Source: Armigeres subalbatus
Lineage: Eukaryota; Arthropoda; Insecta; Diptera; Culicidae
Length of the DNA: 64,000 nucleotides
Assembly (NCBI RefSeq): GCF_024139115.2
Contig: NC_085141.1
Coordinates: forward strand, 371,589,925 to 371,653,924
Direction: 5' to 3'
In this document: one piece after another, positions 11,627-22,526 of the stretch
Numbering within the stretch: the stretch's first letter is position 1
Layout of the letters: the number at the start of each line of letters is the position of its first letter
Translations under genes and position numbers: made by a program
Notes under the pieces: generated by a model
The model's input: the letters and a program-made list of their open reading frames with translations, nothing else
Database searches by the model: none
What the model was told of the DNA's origin: nothing

Positions 11627-12118
11627 TTGAAGAATATTTGGATAAGCTTGAGAAAGAGAAAGTTATAACACCGATTGATACAAGCCAGTGGGTATCATAA
11701 ATCATTACTGTGATGAAGAAAAACAATGAAATCCGGTTGGTAATAGAATGCAAAGTGTCGCTTAATATGGCACTAGTTCGCAAAACATATCCTTTATCAA
11801 TAGCTCAAGATATCTTTGCTAACTTGGCGGGTTGCAAATATTTCTGTGCCCTTGATTTGGAGGGTGCTTACACACACTTAGAACTTTCAGAAAGGTGGTG
11901 AAGGAACTATACATGCTTTCACAGGGAGCCTCTTCAAGCACGTCTATACTTCAACAAGTAATGGACAAGATTTTGGATAATATTGGAAACGTGTCGTGTT
12001 ATCTTGACGACGTTTTATTTACCGGGGAATCTGTAGACTAGCCAACAGGATCTCGCACATTTGGGACACATAATAAATGATAAAGGTCTAAAGCCATGTC
12101 CGGATAAAATATCCACCA

Positions 12119-12270
12119 TTGATCTTTCCCGTCAAAAATTGTATCTCGTTTTATTGTCTCAGTTGATTCTTTGACTTCTTCAAGGTCAACTTTGCCAAAG
12201 AACCCATATTTGTTTAAGCCTCTAACTACTTTTAAAATCTAAAACAAAAGCCGCTGATGCCATCCATGCG
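12119..12270. repeat. Dispersed repeat shared with 27895-28048
   Basis: About 150 bp beginning at GTCAAAAATTGTATCTCG recur near 27900 with roughly 85 percent identity by eye, including TTTATTGTCTCAGT and AAGCCTCTAACTA blocks. No coding sense is seen. Confidence 0.65.
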
Positions 12271-12820
12271 AAACATTTTTGCAGTGCCTCCCCCTGTCGC
12301 ACGTTTGTGATTCTGCTACTGATGGCAAAGATGTTTTTCGTCGTAGTAGTCCCATGACAATTTTATTTTTCGTTGAGATTTTACTGTTTTGTTAATTAGT
12401 TATTATTGTAGTGACCGTACTAGTTTTAAATCATTATTAGGATTACGAACAATCTGTTAATGTACACCATAAATAAACAAATAAACGTTCTGCCGTCGCC
12501 GAACGATTATGCTTTGCATTTTGAATAAAATATGGCTCGGCTCAACCTTCACTTTTTAAGAATGGTGATCCTGAAAAGAACCGAATAATTTCCAAAAATG
12601 CGCCTTTCGAAACATTAAAAGCAGCCACTCGATAGTTTGGATTTGCAAGAAACTGTAGCTTGAGAGCTGCTTCCACTGATGATGGTACTACAGACGCTAC
12701 CGTTGCAGAACTGTACTCTACCGCTGCTGCCATGACCGCCACATGCGCCATCGTAGCGAAACAGCTACCGATGGTCCAATGTGGCTAGAAAATTTTATTG
12801 GAGGGGTTCTGGTGTAAGAA
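12271..12820. other. Unassigned AT-rich sequence
   Basis: This contains an AATAAA-rich tail (CCATAAATAAACAAATAAAC near 12470) that could be the 3' end of a retroposon, and a short Ala-rich frame on the minus strand (12542-12751) that I do not consider a gene. Confidence 0.35.
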
Positions 12821-13130
12821 TAATTTTTGTTTTGGGTCAGAGGGGGATGCTGCAAAAATTAATTCGTATGGATAGCACCAGTGCCATCCAAGTGAGATTT
12901 CCTCACAAGATTCTGATTTGGTTTTGTTGCTGTTTGTGATTGAGAAGAAATAATGGAAAATACATCAGTTACACCAGAAATAATTTTTGTTTTGGGTCAG
13001 AGGGGGATGCTGCAAAAATTAATTCGTATGGATAGCACCAGTGCCATCCAAGTGAGATTTCCTCACAAGATTCTGATTTGGTTTTGTTGCTGTTTGTGAT
13101 TGGGAAGAAATAATGGAAAATACATCAGTT
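12821..13130. repeat. Tandem duplication of 150 bp
   Basis: 12821-12970 and 12981-13130 are nearly identical (one difference seen, TGAGAAG versus TGGGAAG), with a 160-bp period. The high identity implies a recent duplication. Confidence 0.9.
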
Positions 13131-13238
13131 CTCTAAAGGCCATTAAAAAAGAAAGCTGATCTGAGTAGAAATTTCTGCAAAATACAAAACACAATCGATT
13201 AGTGACGGGATAAAGATCATTAGCAACGATGGCCTTAC

Positions 13239-13419
13239 CAAGATGAATACACAGCTAGGTGTTGCAATCTGTCAAGTTTATGGACGAGAAGAAGGCGGGG
13301 GTGAAAAATTCATTTCGGTGCAAAACAGAAACAAACCGGCTGGCTCTCCCGTACTAAAATCCAAGATGGCTGAATCGTGAATTTAGCAGATTGGAACACC
13401 TAGTGGTGTATTCATCTTG
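13239..13419. mobile_element. hAT-type MITE, 181 bp, perfect 8-bp target duplication
   Basis: Termini CAAGATGAATACAC with long inverted arms continuing through CTAGGTGTT are flanked by GGCCTTAC at 13231-13238 and 13420-13427. Confidence 0.9.
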
Positions 13420-13427
13420 GGCCTTAC

Positions 13428-13910
13428 GTTGTCCAACGTCTACCTTTCGGTCGTGTCTTGAACACAATCCTTCTGATTTATTCGGTTAGAAATGTATCAA
13501 TTATCAACATTTAGTAATGAACAATAAACATAACCTTCTGTTGACATGATTTGTGTTTTATTTTTTATTTTTTATTTTTTTTTTATTTTTGAAAAATTCA
13601 CAACAGTTACCTTACCATGTTTGTTGCAGATAAAATAAAACGCAACATTGTCTTTATCCTCTGCAGATGAGGACAATGAATTATCGCTATTCTATTTTGT
13701 TGCTTGTTTTTTGCATGTTTTAGCGACAAAAAGAAGTTGTAGTTGAAAGTGCAGTAGGCATGCGTTTCCTAAAATCTATAATAAATTTGTTCGATGTTCT
13801 GCCAAACCGCAACAAGCAGCTTTTGAACTCAGTTGTACGGCTGAGGGACATTCGAAACGATTTGTGATCAGTTAAATCGGCTAAACGAAAGCTTCGGCAT
13901 AAAAATGGGT
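13428..13910. other. Unassigned AT-rich sequence
   Basis: No gene is seen; a T-rich low-complexity tract lies near 13560-13590. Confidence 0.4.
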
Positions 13911-14060
13911 ATTTTTTTTTATTGTGCCTGGTGCGATTTGACAGAACCCCGGCTATTTGATATTATATTCCCAGTTTTCAGAAAACATCCTAGACCGGAC
14001 CGAGAATCAAACTCGCCATCTCCGGATTGGCAATCCTATGCCTTAACGGCATTGACAACA
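13911..14060 (-). mobile_element. tRNA-derived SINE (minus strand)
   Basis: On the minus strand a tRNA-like head reads GTTAAGGCATAGGATTGCC and then a B-box-like GAGTTTGATTC. It is followed by an unrelated body and a run of A (poly-T at 13911-13920 on the plus strand). The A box is weak. Confidence 0.55.
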
Positions 14061-15069
14061 GTTACAGTCAGTTAGCAATTGGAAAGGACAGTTAATATAT
14101 GATGAAACCATGTTTACCTCTGGTGCTCCACAAAAATCACAGAAAGGATCGCTTGTTAGTGGACAGGTATCATTGGATCTGGATTCACTGATAAGTAATG
14201 CAACCATAATGAGATTCTTAAACACGTGTGCTTCCGATATATTTTGAGTAACGACACAAAAAACGGTGGAAATTTAAGTGAACAAAGAAGTTCCTCGTGG
14301 AAATTAAAATGTAGGTATTTCTTATAGAAACTTATTATTTTTAGTCGCAACCAAAAATATACGCCAGGTCGCCTAAGAAAAACATACCTCCGGAAAAAAA
14401 GCTACTTTGATATTTTTGAAAATTTGGCCACCACGTGGTGGATTCTGGCGGTAAATACTTTGATTGCAGGTGCTATTTGTACTGCTCATAAATTTTACAC
14501 ATCTATGAAAGCCTGAAATGATAACGAAAGTTTTCATTTTGTTTCAAGGCACAATATGAATTTATTTTCAATGGAAATAAAAACTTATTTCACGAAAAAT
14601 TATCCGTAAAAATTCAATTTTTTTATAGAAATTCAAAAAAAATACCAGTGAAAATTGAACAAATTGTCTACGAACATTCTAACACAAATTTCCTTGAAAA
14701 TTTAAACGAGATTTTCAAAAAAAAAATTAGGTTTGATGAAATTTTAGCTATCATAGTCCTATGTCAATAGTTTGCACAACCCCGTTGATGATTGTGTTGT
14801 TTTCGCTTACCACTGTTTTATAGTCAATATCCAGATAATTCTTTTTCAGCGTTGATCCGAATCCTTTTTTATGAGAATTACTTCATGCACATGAACCGAT
14901 TAACAGGTGGCGATGGGGCAGCAACTTCGAACCAGATCACGGCGAATACCTCCCTTCAAATTTTATCAAAACACAAACACAACTTTCAAGGCACTAAATA
15001 TTCCTGATTGCAGCAATGTTTTAACAAAAACTTTGTCCTACACTTTCAAGGCCCAAAAAAGATTTGCTC
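14061..15069. other. Unassigned AT-rich sequence
   Basis: Several short open frames exist but none resembles a known protein. No terminal repeats are seen. Confidence 0.4.
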
Positions 15070-15770
15070 CGGTTATCATCCGACACCCGAAATAATGTAA
15101 ACAAAACACTCCGCGTAGCGCGACCAAACAACCAGACCACGACCACTACGACGGCGACGACGTTGTCGAAAAAACGCAAAATCGCGAAGCAAACAAGACC
15201 ACGGCGATAACGATGACGACGACGACAACAACGAAGAAGTCACGTTTGCTTGTTTCGAACCTCCGAACCGGAAGGAATCCGGACACCTACTTTCCGCCGC
15301 GACGACTTCCGGCTTGAACGCGCAACCAAAACCGGGCACTGACTGCACCCAAAGAAGCAAGCAAATCAAAGAAAGTAATGCACTATTTTCCGGACGGAAC
15401 TTCAGCAGAACATTACGGTTTTCTGTTCACTTTTTTTACGCGATCATGCCTATGTACGTTTACGATACACGACGACGGGCGAATCAACGAAGCACACACG
15501 CATCAAGCAAAGCAACACTGTCGTAAAAATGCAATGAGGAACGATGGGCGGCGGATGACCACACGCAAAACTGTATGCGGACAACGGTATGGATTGAGTT
15601 GGTGTGCGTGCGATTTGTGTGCTGGAATTTTGACAGCAGAAAGGGAAATTTTGTTCGCTGTCATTGATCGAAATTTCCCTTTTATCTGACGAAGAAGACT
15701 GTGCGTAGTGATTAGTTGGGATGGAATTTTGCTGTATTTCATTAGATATTGTAGACAAATTTTATGCAAC
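15070..15770. other. CG-rich non-TE block, possible promoter or 5'UTR
   Basis: The composition changes abruptly: ACGACG and CGACGA runs, many CpG, and open frames on both strands. It resembles insect 5'UTR or promoter DNA more than TE sequence. It could hold the missing upstream exon of Cox19, 7 kb away, but no splice pairing can be shown. Confidence 0.3.
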
Positions 15771-15931
15771 AGTGTAATATTACTTTTAATACTCTAATTT
15801 AAGCTCGCTGGATCTACTTATTTGTTGAATAAGGTAAGATTTGCTGCAGTATTCGGAATATAATTTTTACATAACATTGTCGCTAAAATTTCCCACAACA
15901 AACCGGTTACAGTAACGATCATAGATTTAGA

Positions 15932-16480
15932 CTAGGATAGGATGTGCCAATTAGACATTAAAAATCGTACCGATTTTCTGTCAAAATCGTGCCGGTTGCT
16001 GATTGGGTGAAAATGACAATCGATTGCTTCGATCGGCGGTATCAAATTTTTTAAAGGGCAGCTTATTGCTACCTTCGCCGTGTTGCTGGGTAATTAAATT
16101 GAAATTTATGACAAAATTCAAAGTTTGTTTTTTGAGTTTTTGGGTAAAATTCATTTATGCTAGGCTGCAAATGATGTATGCATGATTCTTAATAGTTATG
16201 CTAATTTAAAACACTCAATGAGATGCATTATTGACCAACTTTTTACTCATTCCACTGTAAAACTCTAACATAACCATGTAAAAACTTTTTTCTGATAGTA
16301 CGTAGCATCCTTTATTACGAATTATGTAAGAAGAGAACGAGAAAACATGATTTTTTCACATACACTATTCAGCGGATTTTGCATAAAAAATATTCGGAAG
16401 CACTGGCCACCACCTCGTTAAAGCAATCGACTGAAAAAACAACAAGGCAGTTGCAATTCTATTGTCACATCCTATCCTAG
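15932..16480. mobile_element. hAT-type non-autonomous element, 549 bp, perfect 8-bp target duplication
   Basis: Termini CTAGGATAGGATGTG and CACATCCTATCCTAG are flanked by GATTTAGA at 15924-15931 and 16481-16488. No transposase is seen. Confidence 0.9.
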
Positions 16481-16488
16481 GATTTAGA

Positions 16489-17229
16489 AACGTGTAATTT
16501 TGAGCTTTGCAACAAAACAAATTTTGTGATCATTTTTCAAGGCTCTCATAGAATATGTGAAAACTGTATCCGCATTACAAATAGCACGTGCTATCAAAGC
16601 ATTCACCGCCAGAATTCTTCATATGTGGCGGCTAAATTTTCAAAAATAGCAGCTTTTGGTCTGGGGAATGTTTTTCTTAAGGCGACTATCGAACACTTAT
16701 TTTACGTTGCGGCTAAAAATAAGCAGGGAAGTAATTTTTTTTATGAGCGATACAATAAATTATAATTATTTAAACCATTCAAACCAGATTTTGGATTTAA
16801 TTAGGAATGAAATTATGCTTGATAGGGTTGAAATCCTATTTGATGTAATTTTGATTTATATTTAGAGAAGATTTGATATTTCTTCAATTTGAATTAGATT
16901 GGGTTTTTTTTTTATTGGCTTGGATTGGGTTCAGACTATGACGAGCTTTATGAAATGATTTACATAGAATAAGGTTTGGATTGAGCCAATTTGGATATTA
17001 TTTTGCTGGATTTCAACTAAGATTAGTAGTAACTGAATTTAGTGAATGGTTTGATTATAATTTGGATTGCTTTTTGTTTACATTGGGACTGAGTTTGGCT
17101 TGGATGTATCATCCCGACAACAATCCTGCTTCAAAACGACTTGAGAAGCTGTTAACCCGTCTATTTTTAGGATTTGATTTGCCTTTATGTTGGTTCCCAG
17201 TAATCAATGGATTATAATTGTTTATCTAA
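16489..17229. other. Unassigned AT-rich sequence
   Basis: Short frames only; no family recognised. GGATTTGATTT-like motifs recur loosely. Confidence 0.4.
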
Positions 17230-17365
17230 GGCCGATGACATAGTGACGCGTGTGCGTACGCGAACGCGTCCAAGACAAAGACAAAAGGAATCCTCTTGCT
17301 GATATTCTGCTTAACGAGTGCTTAGACGCGTTCGCGCACGCACACGCGTCACTATGTCATCGGCC
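17230..17365. mobile_element. 136-bp MITE with near-perfect 41-bp inverted arms
   Basis: Arms start GGCCGATGACATAGTGACGC and continue through GTGTGCGTACGCGAACGCG, mirrored at 17325-17365. The core is about 54 bp. The target duplication is unclear. Confidence 0.85.
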
Positions 17366-17386
17366 CAAGTAACCTTTGCTCTACTT

Positions 17387-19108
17387 CAGCGATTCTCAAC
17401 CTGGGGTACATGTACCCCTGGGGGTATCTCCGCTGGCCCTAGGGGGTACCTCGGACAAAAAAGCGTAATGGCGGACATATAACAATTTCAATCAAAATTC
17501 ATTGATAAAGTATTGATAATTGTGTTTTCTATTTCAAAAATTTATATTGTATATAATATGAGATGCGATCAATAAATCCCAATTGACACAACCAGCACAA
17601 TGTATGAAGGGCTGCGGAACAAAAGATCAAACGAACAGAACGTCGAATGAACAAAATGATTTGTTTTTCCCCAAAAACTCGGTTGCTTCGTTGCAAGAGA
17701 ATTAGAAGCATCCTTTTACGCATCTCGGAAGCCTTCTTCCAAGCAGCTCGAAGGCTTCCTTTCAAGAGGCTCGGAAGCCTCTTTTCAAGAGGTTCGGAAG
17801 TCTCCTTTCAAGAGGCTCGGAAGCCTCCTCTCAAGAGGCTCGAAAGCCTCCTCTCAAGAGGCTTGGAAGCCTCCTCTCAAGAGGCTCGAAAGCCTCCTCT
17901 CAAGAGGCTCGGAAGCCTCCTCTCAAGAGGCTCGGAAGCCTTCTCTCAAGAGGCTCGAAACCCTCCTTTTAGGAAGCTCGGAAGCCTCTTTCCAAGAGGC
18001 TTGGAAGGATCCTTTCAAGAGGCTCGGAAGCCTCCTTCCAAGAGGCTTGGAAGGATCCTTTCAAGAGGCTCGGAAGCCTCCTTCCAAGAGGCTTGGAAGC
18101 CTTCTTTCAAGGCTCAAAAGCCTCTTTTTCAAGAGACTCCAAAACATCCTTTCAAGATGCTCGGCAGCCTTATTTCAAGAGGCTCGGAAGCCTCGCTTCA
18201 AGAAGTTAAGAATTCTTCTTTCGAGAGGCTCTGAAGCATCCTTTGAAGAGGCTCGGAAGCCTCCTTTCAAGAGGCTCGGAAGCCTCCTCTCAAGAGGCTC
18301 GGAAGCCTCCTCTCAAGAGGCTCGGAAGCCTCCTTTCAAGAGGCTCGGAAGCCTCCTTTCAAGAGGCTCGGAAGCCTCCTCTCAAGAGGCTCGGAAGCCT
18401 CCTCTCAAGAGGCTCGGAAGCCTCCTCTCAAGAGGCTCGGAAACCTCCTCTCAAGAGGCTCGGAAGCCTCCTCTCAAGAGGCTCGGAAGCCTCCTCTCAA
18501 GAGGCTCAGAAGCCTCCTCTCAAGAGGCCCAGAGGCCTCCTCCCAAGAGGCCCGGAAGCCTCCTCTCAACAGGCTCGGAAGCCTCCTCTCAAGAGGCTCG
18601 GAAGCCTCCTCTCAAGAGGCTCGAAAGCCTCCTCTCAAGAGGTTCGGAAACCTCCTTTCAAGAGGCTCGGAAGCCTTCTCTCAAGAGGCTTGGAAGGATC
18701 CTTCCAAGATACTCGGAAGCCTTATTTCAAGAGGCTCGGAAGCCTCCTTTCAAAAGGCTCGGAAGCCTCGCTTCAAGAAGCTCAGAATTTTTCTTTCAAT
18801 AGGCTTGGAAGCATACTATCAAGAGGCTCAGAAGCGTTCTTTCAAGATGCAACGGAAGCTTCCTTTTAAGTGGCTCGAAAACCGCCTTCAAGAGGCTCGG
18901 AAGCCTCTCTACAAGAGACACAGAAGCCTCTAATAAAAAGGCGCGGAAGCCTACTCTAAAGGGACTCAAAAGCTTAAAGGAGTTTCCCTTCAAAATGGCT
19001 CGGAATTATGTTTTCAAGAGGATTGGAAGCCTACTTACGAGAGGGGGTACCTCAAATCATGCAAAAGTTCGAAGGGGTACCTCTTAAGAAAAAGGTTGAG
19101 AACCGCTG
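17387..19108. mobile_element. hAT-like element carrying a 23-bp hairpin minisatellite (copy 1)
   Basis: Termini CAGCGATTCTCAACCT and AGGTTGAGAACCGCTG are flanked by 8-bp CTCTACTT (17379-17386) and CTCTACTA (19109-19116). Subterminal GGGGTAC motifs lie at both ends. The middle is a tandem array. There is no transposase. It sits immediately before the TATATAAAG of a gypsy LTR-like region. Confidence 0.9.
17740..19010 (+). repeat. 23-bp minisatellite array 1
   Basis: About 50 units with core GAGGCTCGGAAGCCTC, whose GAGGCT and AGCCTC are self-complementary around CGGA. Central units (about 18240-18600) are the most uniform; outer ones diverge. Three overlapping forward frames of 195, 251 and 208 codons span it, all encoding the same SQEARKPPLKRLGSLLSRGS-type period of 23 residues. 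This is a by-product of the unit length, not evidence of a protein. Confidence 0.95.
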
Positions 19109-19237
19109 CTCTACTATATAAAGAAAACCAATATGTCATTCCTCATTCTGTATTATTTGGACTTCCAATTCTTTTTAAGTTAGTTCTTTTTAAGAAAAGT
19201 CAAGTCCATTTTATTCCGGAAGTAATCCGAACATAAC
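19109..19237 (+). promoter_or_regulatory. LTR-like segment with TATA box of a gypsy element
   Basis: TATATAAAG (19115-19123) is followed by about 110 bp and then TTGGCGACGAGGAC, a leader commonly found just after the 5' LTR in insect gypsy elements. U3 would lie upstream, beyond the inserted hAT-like element. No second LTR is found. Confidence 0.5.
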
Positions 19238-20890
19238 AATTGGCGACGAGGACACAAGAACCGGAAGCAATGGCAGATCTTCAGCAAGCAATCCTTCAAA
19301 TGGCCGAGCTTCTGCAGAAGCCAACGCAGCCGACACCAGCACCTAGCAACCCGGAGCAAACAATCGAAGCCTTAGCAACGAAGATTTGTGAATTTTCATT
19401 CGACCCGGAAAACGGAATTGCTTTCGAGAAGTGGTACAGCCGTTACTAGAACCTTTTCGATTCTGACGCCAGGAACTTCGACGACGCCGCCAAGGTCCGA
19501 CTGCTGCTGCGAAAGTTGGATACACCGGCACATACCCGGTATGTCAACTTTATCCTGCCGAAGCTCTCAAAAGACGTGAATTTTGCCGACACTATCAAAA
19601 CCCTTAAGTAAATTTTCGGAGCGCAAATGTCATGGCTACGCGGACATTAGAGCAAGACTACTCTCCAGAACCGAAAACGAGGTAGCAGGAACACCCGTCA
19701 TTCTTCAAACCCTGATCGACGACTATCAACTGCTCGTCAATCTCCAAGCGGACACTTCCATGATCGAGCGTCAATCATTCTCGAAATCAACGGTGCACGC
19801 ACTTCAAGAGAAGAATGACAAGGGAATCCATCGTCAGAAACAGCCATCGAAGCCGGAAAGTACAACAGTTGAACTACGACTTCGAGATTAAACACGTATC
19901 CACGAATGACTTTGGTTGTGCAGATGTGCTATCCCGGCTGATCGATAAAACCATACAACCAGAAGAAGAATATGTCATCGCAGCGCTCACCCTCGAGTTA
20001 GATTTGTCAAACATTCTTTCCGATGCAACGGAAAACGTTCCCGTCTCATTTGCAGCATTGAAGAAAGCAACATCAACAAATGTCACGCTAAAAAAATATA
20101 AAGTACATTCGTGACGGATGGCCCAACTGATCCAAGAATCTCCCCACTGCTGTTCAACCATATTACAACAGACGAGAATCACTCAGCATAATCGACGGTT
20201 GTGTAATGTTTGGCGATAGGGTCATTGGTCCTGAGATGTTCCGACGAAGAATCCTGCAACAGTTCCACCGAGGAGCTTCGTATACTGGCCCGGTATCGAC
20301 AACGACATCGAGGACTACGTGAAACACTGCACACCATGTTCAAAAGCAGTCAAAACTTCTACTAAAACAACATTAGAATAGTGGCCAATTCCTGTCAAAC
20401 CCTGGTCAAGGATTCATATCGATTACGCAGGATAGGTAGATGGCGTATATTTTCTATTAATAGTCGATCCATATTCTAAGTGGAGTGAGTGCACTCAACG
20501 AGATCAACGATAACCAAAACCACCATCAAAATACTTAACTGAACCTTCGCAACATTCGGCATTCCGGAGCTAATAGTGTCCGACAATGGCACTCAATTTT
20601 CGAGCCATAAATTTCAAGCATTCTGTACAAATCAAGGCATTCGTCATATCCGCATCGCACCGTACTACCCACAATCAAACGGGTTAGCCGAAATATTCGT
20701 GGATACCCTGAAGGAGGAGAAGCATTAGAAGAAGCACTCAGCACCTTTTTGCACGTATACCGTTCGAATCCATCCAGCGACTTGAATGACAAAAATCCCG
20801 CTGAACTGATGTTTAGGAGACCGCTTCGTACCGTATCGTCATTGCTCAAACCTACTGAACGTAACACAGGCTCCATATCAAGAGACAGGA
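19238..20890 (+). mobile_element. Ty3/gypsy remnant B (gag, RNase H tail, integrase; deleted)
   Basis: Gag-like coding (EALATKICEFSFDPENG, then NLFDSDARNFDDAAKVRL) starts near 19250 with stops at 19449 and later. It jumps at about 19860 to an RNase H end (TVELRLRD / DFEIKHVSTNDFGCADVLSR), so RT is deleted. Integrase follows, with the core SDNGTQFSSHKF and YYPQSNGLAE near 20580-20700, and a C-terminal LMFRRPLRT. Many stops and frameshifts are present. Confidence 0.85.
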
Positions 20891-20907
20891 AGAAGCAGAG
20901 GGTTTGA

Positions 20908-21143
20908 GAATATTTATCAACCTTGCAATCTCGAACAAAGTGGAAAGTAGCAGTCGATAACGTGAAAGTAGGAGACTTGGTGAAGATAACTGAACCAAAG
21001 ATTTCTCGAGGAGAATGGCCTTTGGGACGTGATGTAAAGTAATGGGAGATGATGAACTTGTCCGTTATGCTGATGTTCGTACTCAGAATTCAACACTGCG
21101 TCGTCCAGTTACTAAGTTAGCAATTATTGAGGGTCTGGATTAG
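20908..21143 (+). pseudogene. BEL/Pao integrase C-terminal domain fragment
   Basis: EYLSTLQSRTKW, then VKVGDLVKI, EWPLGRD and LRRPVTKLAII match the conserved C-terminal domain found in BEL/Pao polyproteins and not in gypsy integrases. One frameshift lies near 21035. It directly follows gypsy integrase sequence. Its continuation, with a polypurine run GAGGGGGGAG, resumes at 22092 beyond an inserted foldback element. Confidence 0.8.
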
Positions 21144-21154
21144 ATAGTTGCCCA

Positions 21155-22083
21155 CAAGGATGTTATCGATCATTTAGTAATCTGCGTTCGATCATGTAGT
21201 AGTTTGCCTATAACTCATTCCAGAGGCTGAATTCCAAAATGTGTTATACGGTGGACTTCTGATGCGAAGGTTTTTCTATATATCTGTGTTAACACGGGTA
21301 CCGTCGAGCCGGTCGCCCTATCGCAACCGGTTGTACCGCATGACTATATTGGAGATCGCAGATCGACGTCGACGCTGATAAGCTGTCAACAGGACAAATA
21401 CACAACAGAAGAAGAACATAGTCTCCAACGTGGATTTCGTGCGAAGTGTTATTCCTTAAATTTTCTATAATACAACGTGAATTTTTCTCATTAATAATAA
21501 TCTAGTGGCTTAACCTAATTACAAACTAGAGCAGGTAATATAATTGAATTAAATCTAAAAACTAGATTCTAATTTCTAATGGTACCTACAACTACTTAGA
21601 AACTAATTATAACCTAGGAAGGCTGACAGTAAACAAAGGCAAGCAATTAAAAGGACACTGAATTGTAAGTAGTTACCCTAAAATACCTATGTGAAACCTA
21701 ACGAAAATTAATTATACCCTATAGTTTGGAGCAAATACAAATTTGACTGCAAAGCCAGTGTATCGCCTTGTGTTACTGTCGCAACAATCTGCCTAATATA
21801 TCGATGTTTAAATTCCACCATTGAAGGAGTTACAGTGCTAGTTGCAGTGACTTATACCAAATGATAACAAAATTCCAATCATTCAGTATAAGCTACTGCT
21901 ACTAGCTCTATAGCTCTATTATCAGTATAATTGAAACATCGAACTGTTAGGCAGAGTTGTAGATGAACCTTTGAATTAGAAGTCCACCATACTACACATT
22001 TTGAAATCTAGCCTCTGGAATGTGTTATTGACAAACTACTAAATGATTGAACGCAGATTACTAAATGATCGAAAACATCCTTG
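21155..22083. mobile_element. Foldback hAT-like element with nested BEL-type solo LTR
   Basis: Termini CAAGGATGTTATCGATCATT and inverse are flanked by GTTGCCCA at 21147-21154 and 22084-22091. The inverted arms are about 130 bp or more. A sibling without the LTR is at 28672-29071. Confidence 0.9.
21287..21786. mobile_element. Solo LTR, 500 bp, BEL/Pao type
   Basis: It begins TGTTAACACGGG, ends CGCAACA and is flanked by ATCTG at 21282-21286 and 21787-21791. The empty site is represented by the foldback copy at 28672. TGTT..AACA ends suit BEL/Pao; no internal coding remains. Confidence 0.88.
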
Positions 22084-22091
22084 GTTGCCCA

Positions 22092-22526
22092 GGACAAAAC
22101 GAGGGGGGAGAAAATAAGATAATAAGTCACAGAAAAAGAGAATTTGCCTACCTTCTTCCTCTTTCCATACGCAATTACTATTTTATAAAATATTTCAACG
22201 GAATTATTTTGAGAATTCTGTAAAGGCACACAATCAACGCAGTATAGATTGCCAGGTAATATGTGTACGTACATTTAGCACTATAAGATGCAGTATGTGC
22301 ACTATAAGATGCAATTGACCGGAAGATTAGATAAGCATCCCCCCCCCCAAAGGTTGATTCAAATATTCAAAAATGTACGTTTCCCGTCATATCTTTTTGA
22401 CCGAAAATATTAATTTGAGGGGCCAATCAATTGTCAAAACATAATTTAACAAAATGAGATGTTTTTGGGCTCTGTAGGAAGGTTAACCGAACAATGTTCA
22501 TTTGATGTTTTTGCTCTCCTCAACAG
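22092..22526. other. BEL tail end and unassigned DNA upstream of Cox19
   Basis: This starts with the polypurine tract of the BEL fragment. It contains a short direct repeat (GCACTATAAGATGCA near 22280 and 22300) and a C run at 22341. It ends at the Cox19 acceptor. No TATA box or exon is recognised. Confidence 0.4.

Larger units (their letters stand above)
6846..12115 (+). mobile_element. Ty3/gypsy-like LTR retrotransposon remnant with nested insertions
   Basis: The gag-like start at 6846-7082 (YRRGNSFNDWFTRLRYFFKV) resumes at 10313 after a hAT insertion and ends in a degenerate zinc knuckle (CNYRGVKGHIKKK, near 10519) with the second and fourth metal ligands lost. RT appears at 10890-12115: ELVMKGEIPIYKKVPYRL, then EEYLDKLEKEKVITPIDTS, FCALDLEGAYTHLEL, and the catalytic CYLDDVLF near 11996. 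It is broken by a 96-bp MITE (10956-11051) and a 540-bp insertion (11087-11626). No RNase H, integrase or LTR is seen. Confidence 0.8.

Noticed and set aside
17647..18869. SR-like repetitive protein gene
   Set aside because: All three frames are open solely because the unit is 23 bp and lacks stops; no start context, splice or conserved end supports a protein.
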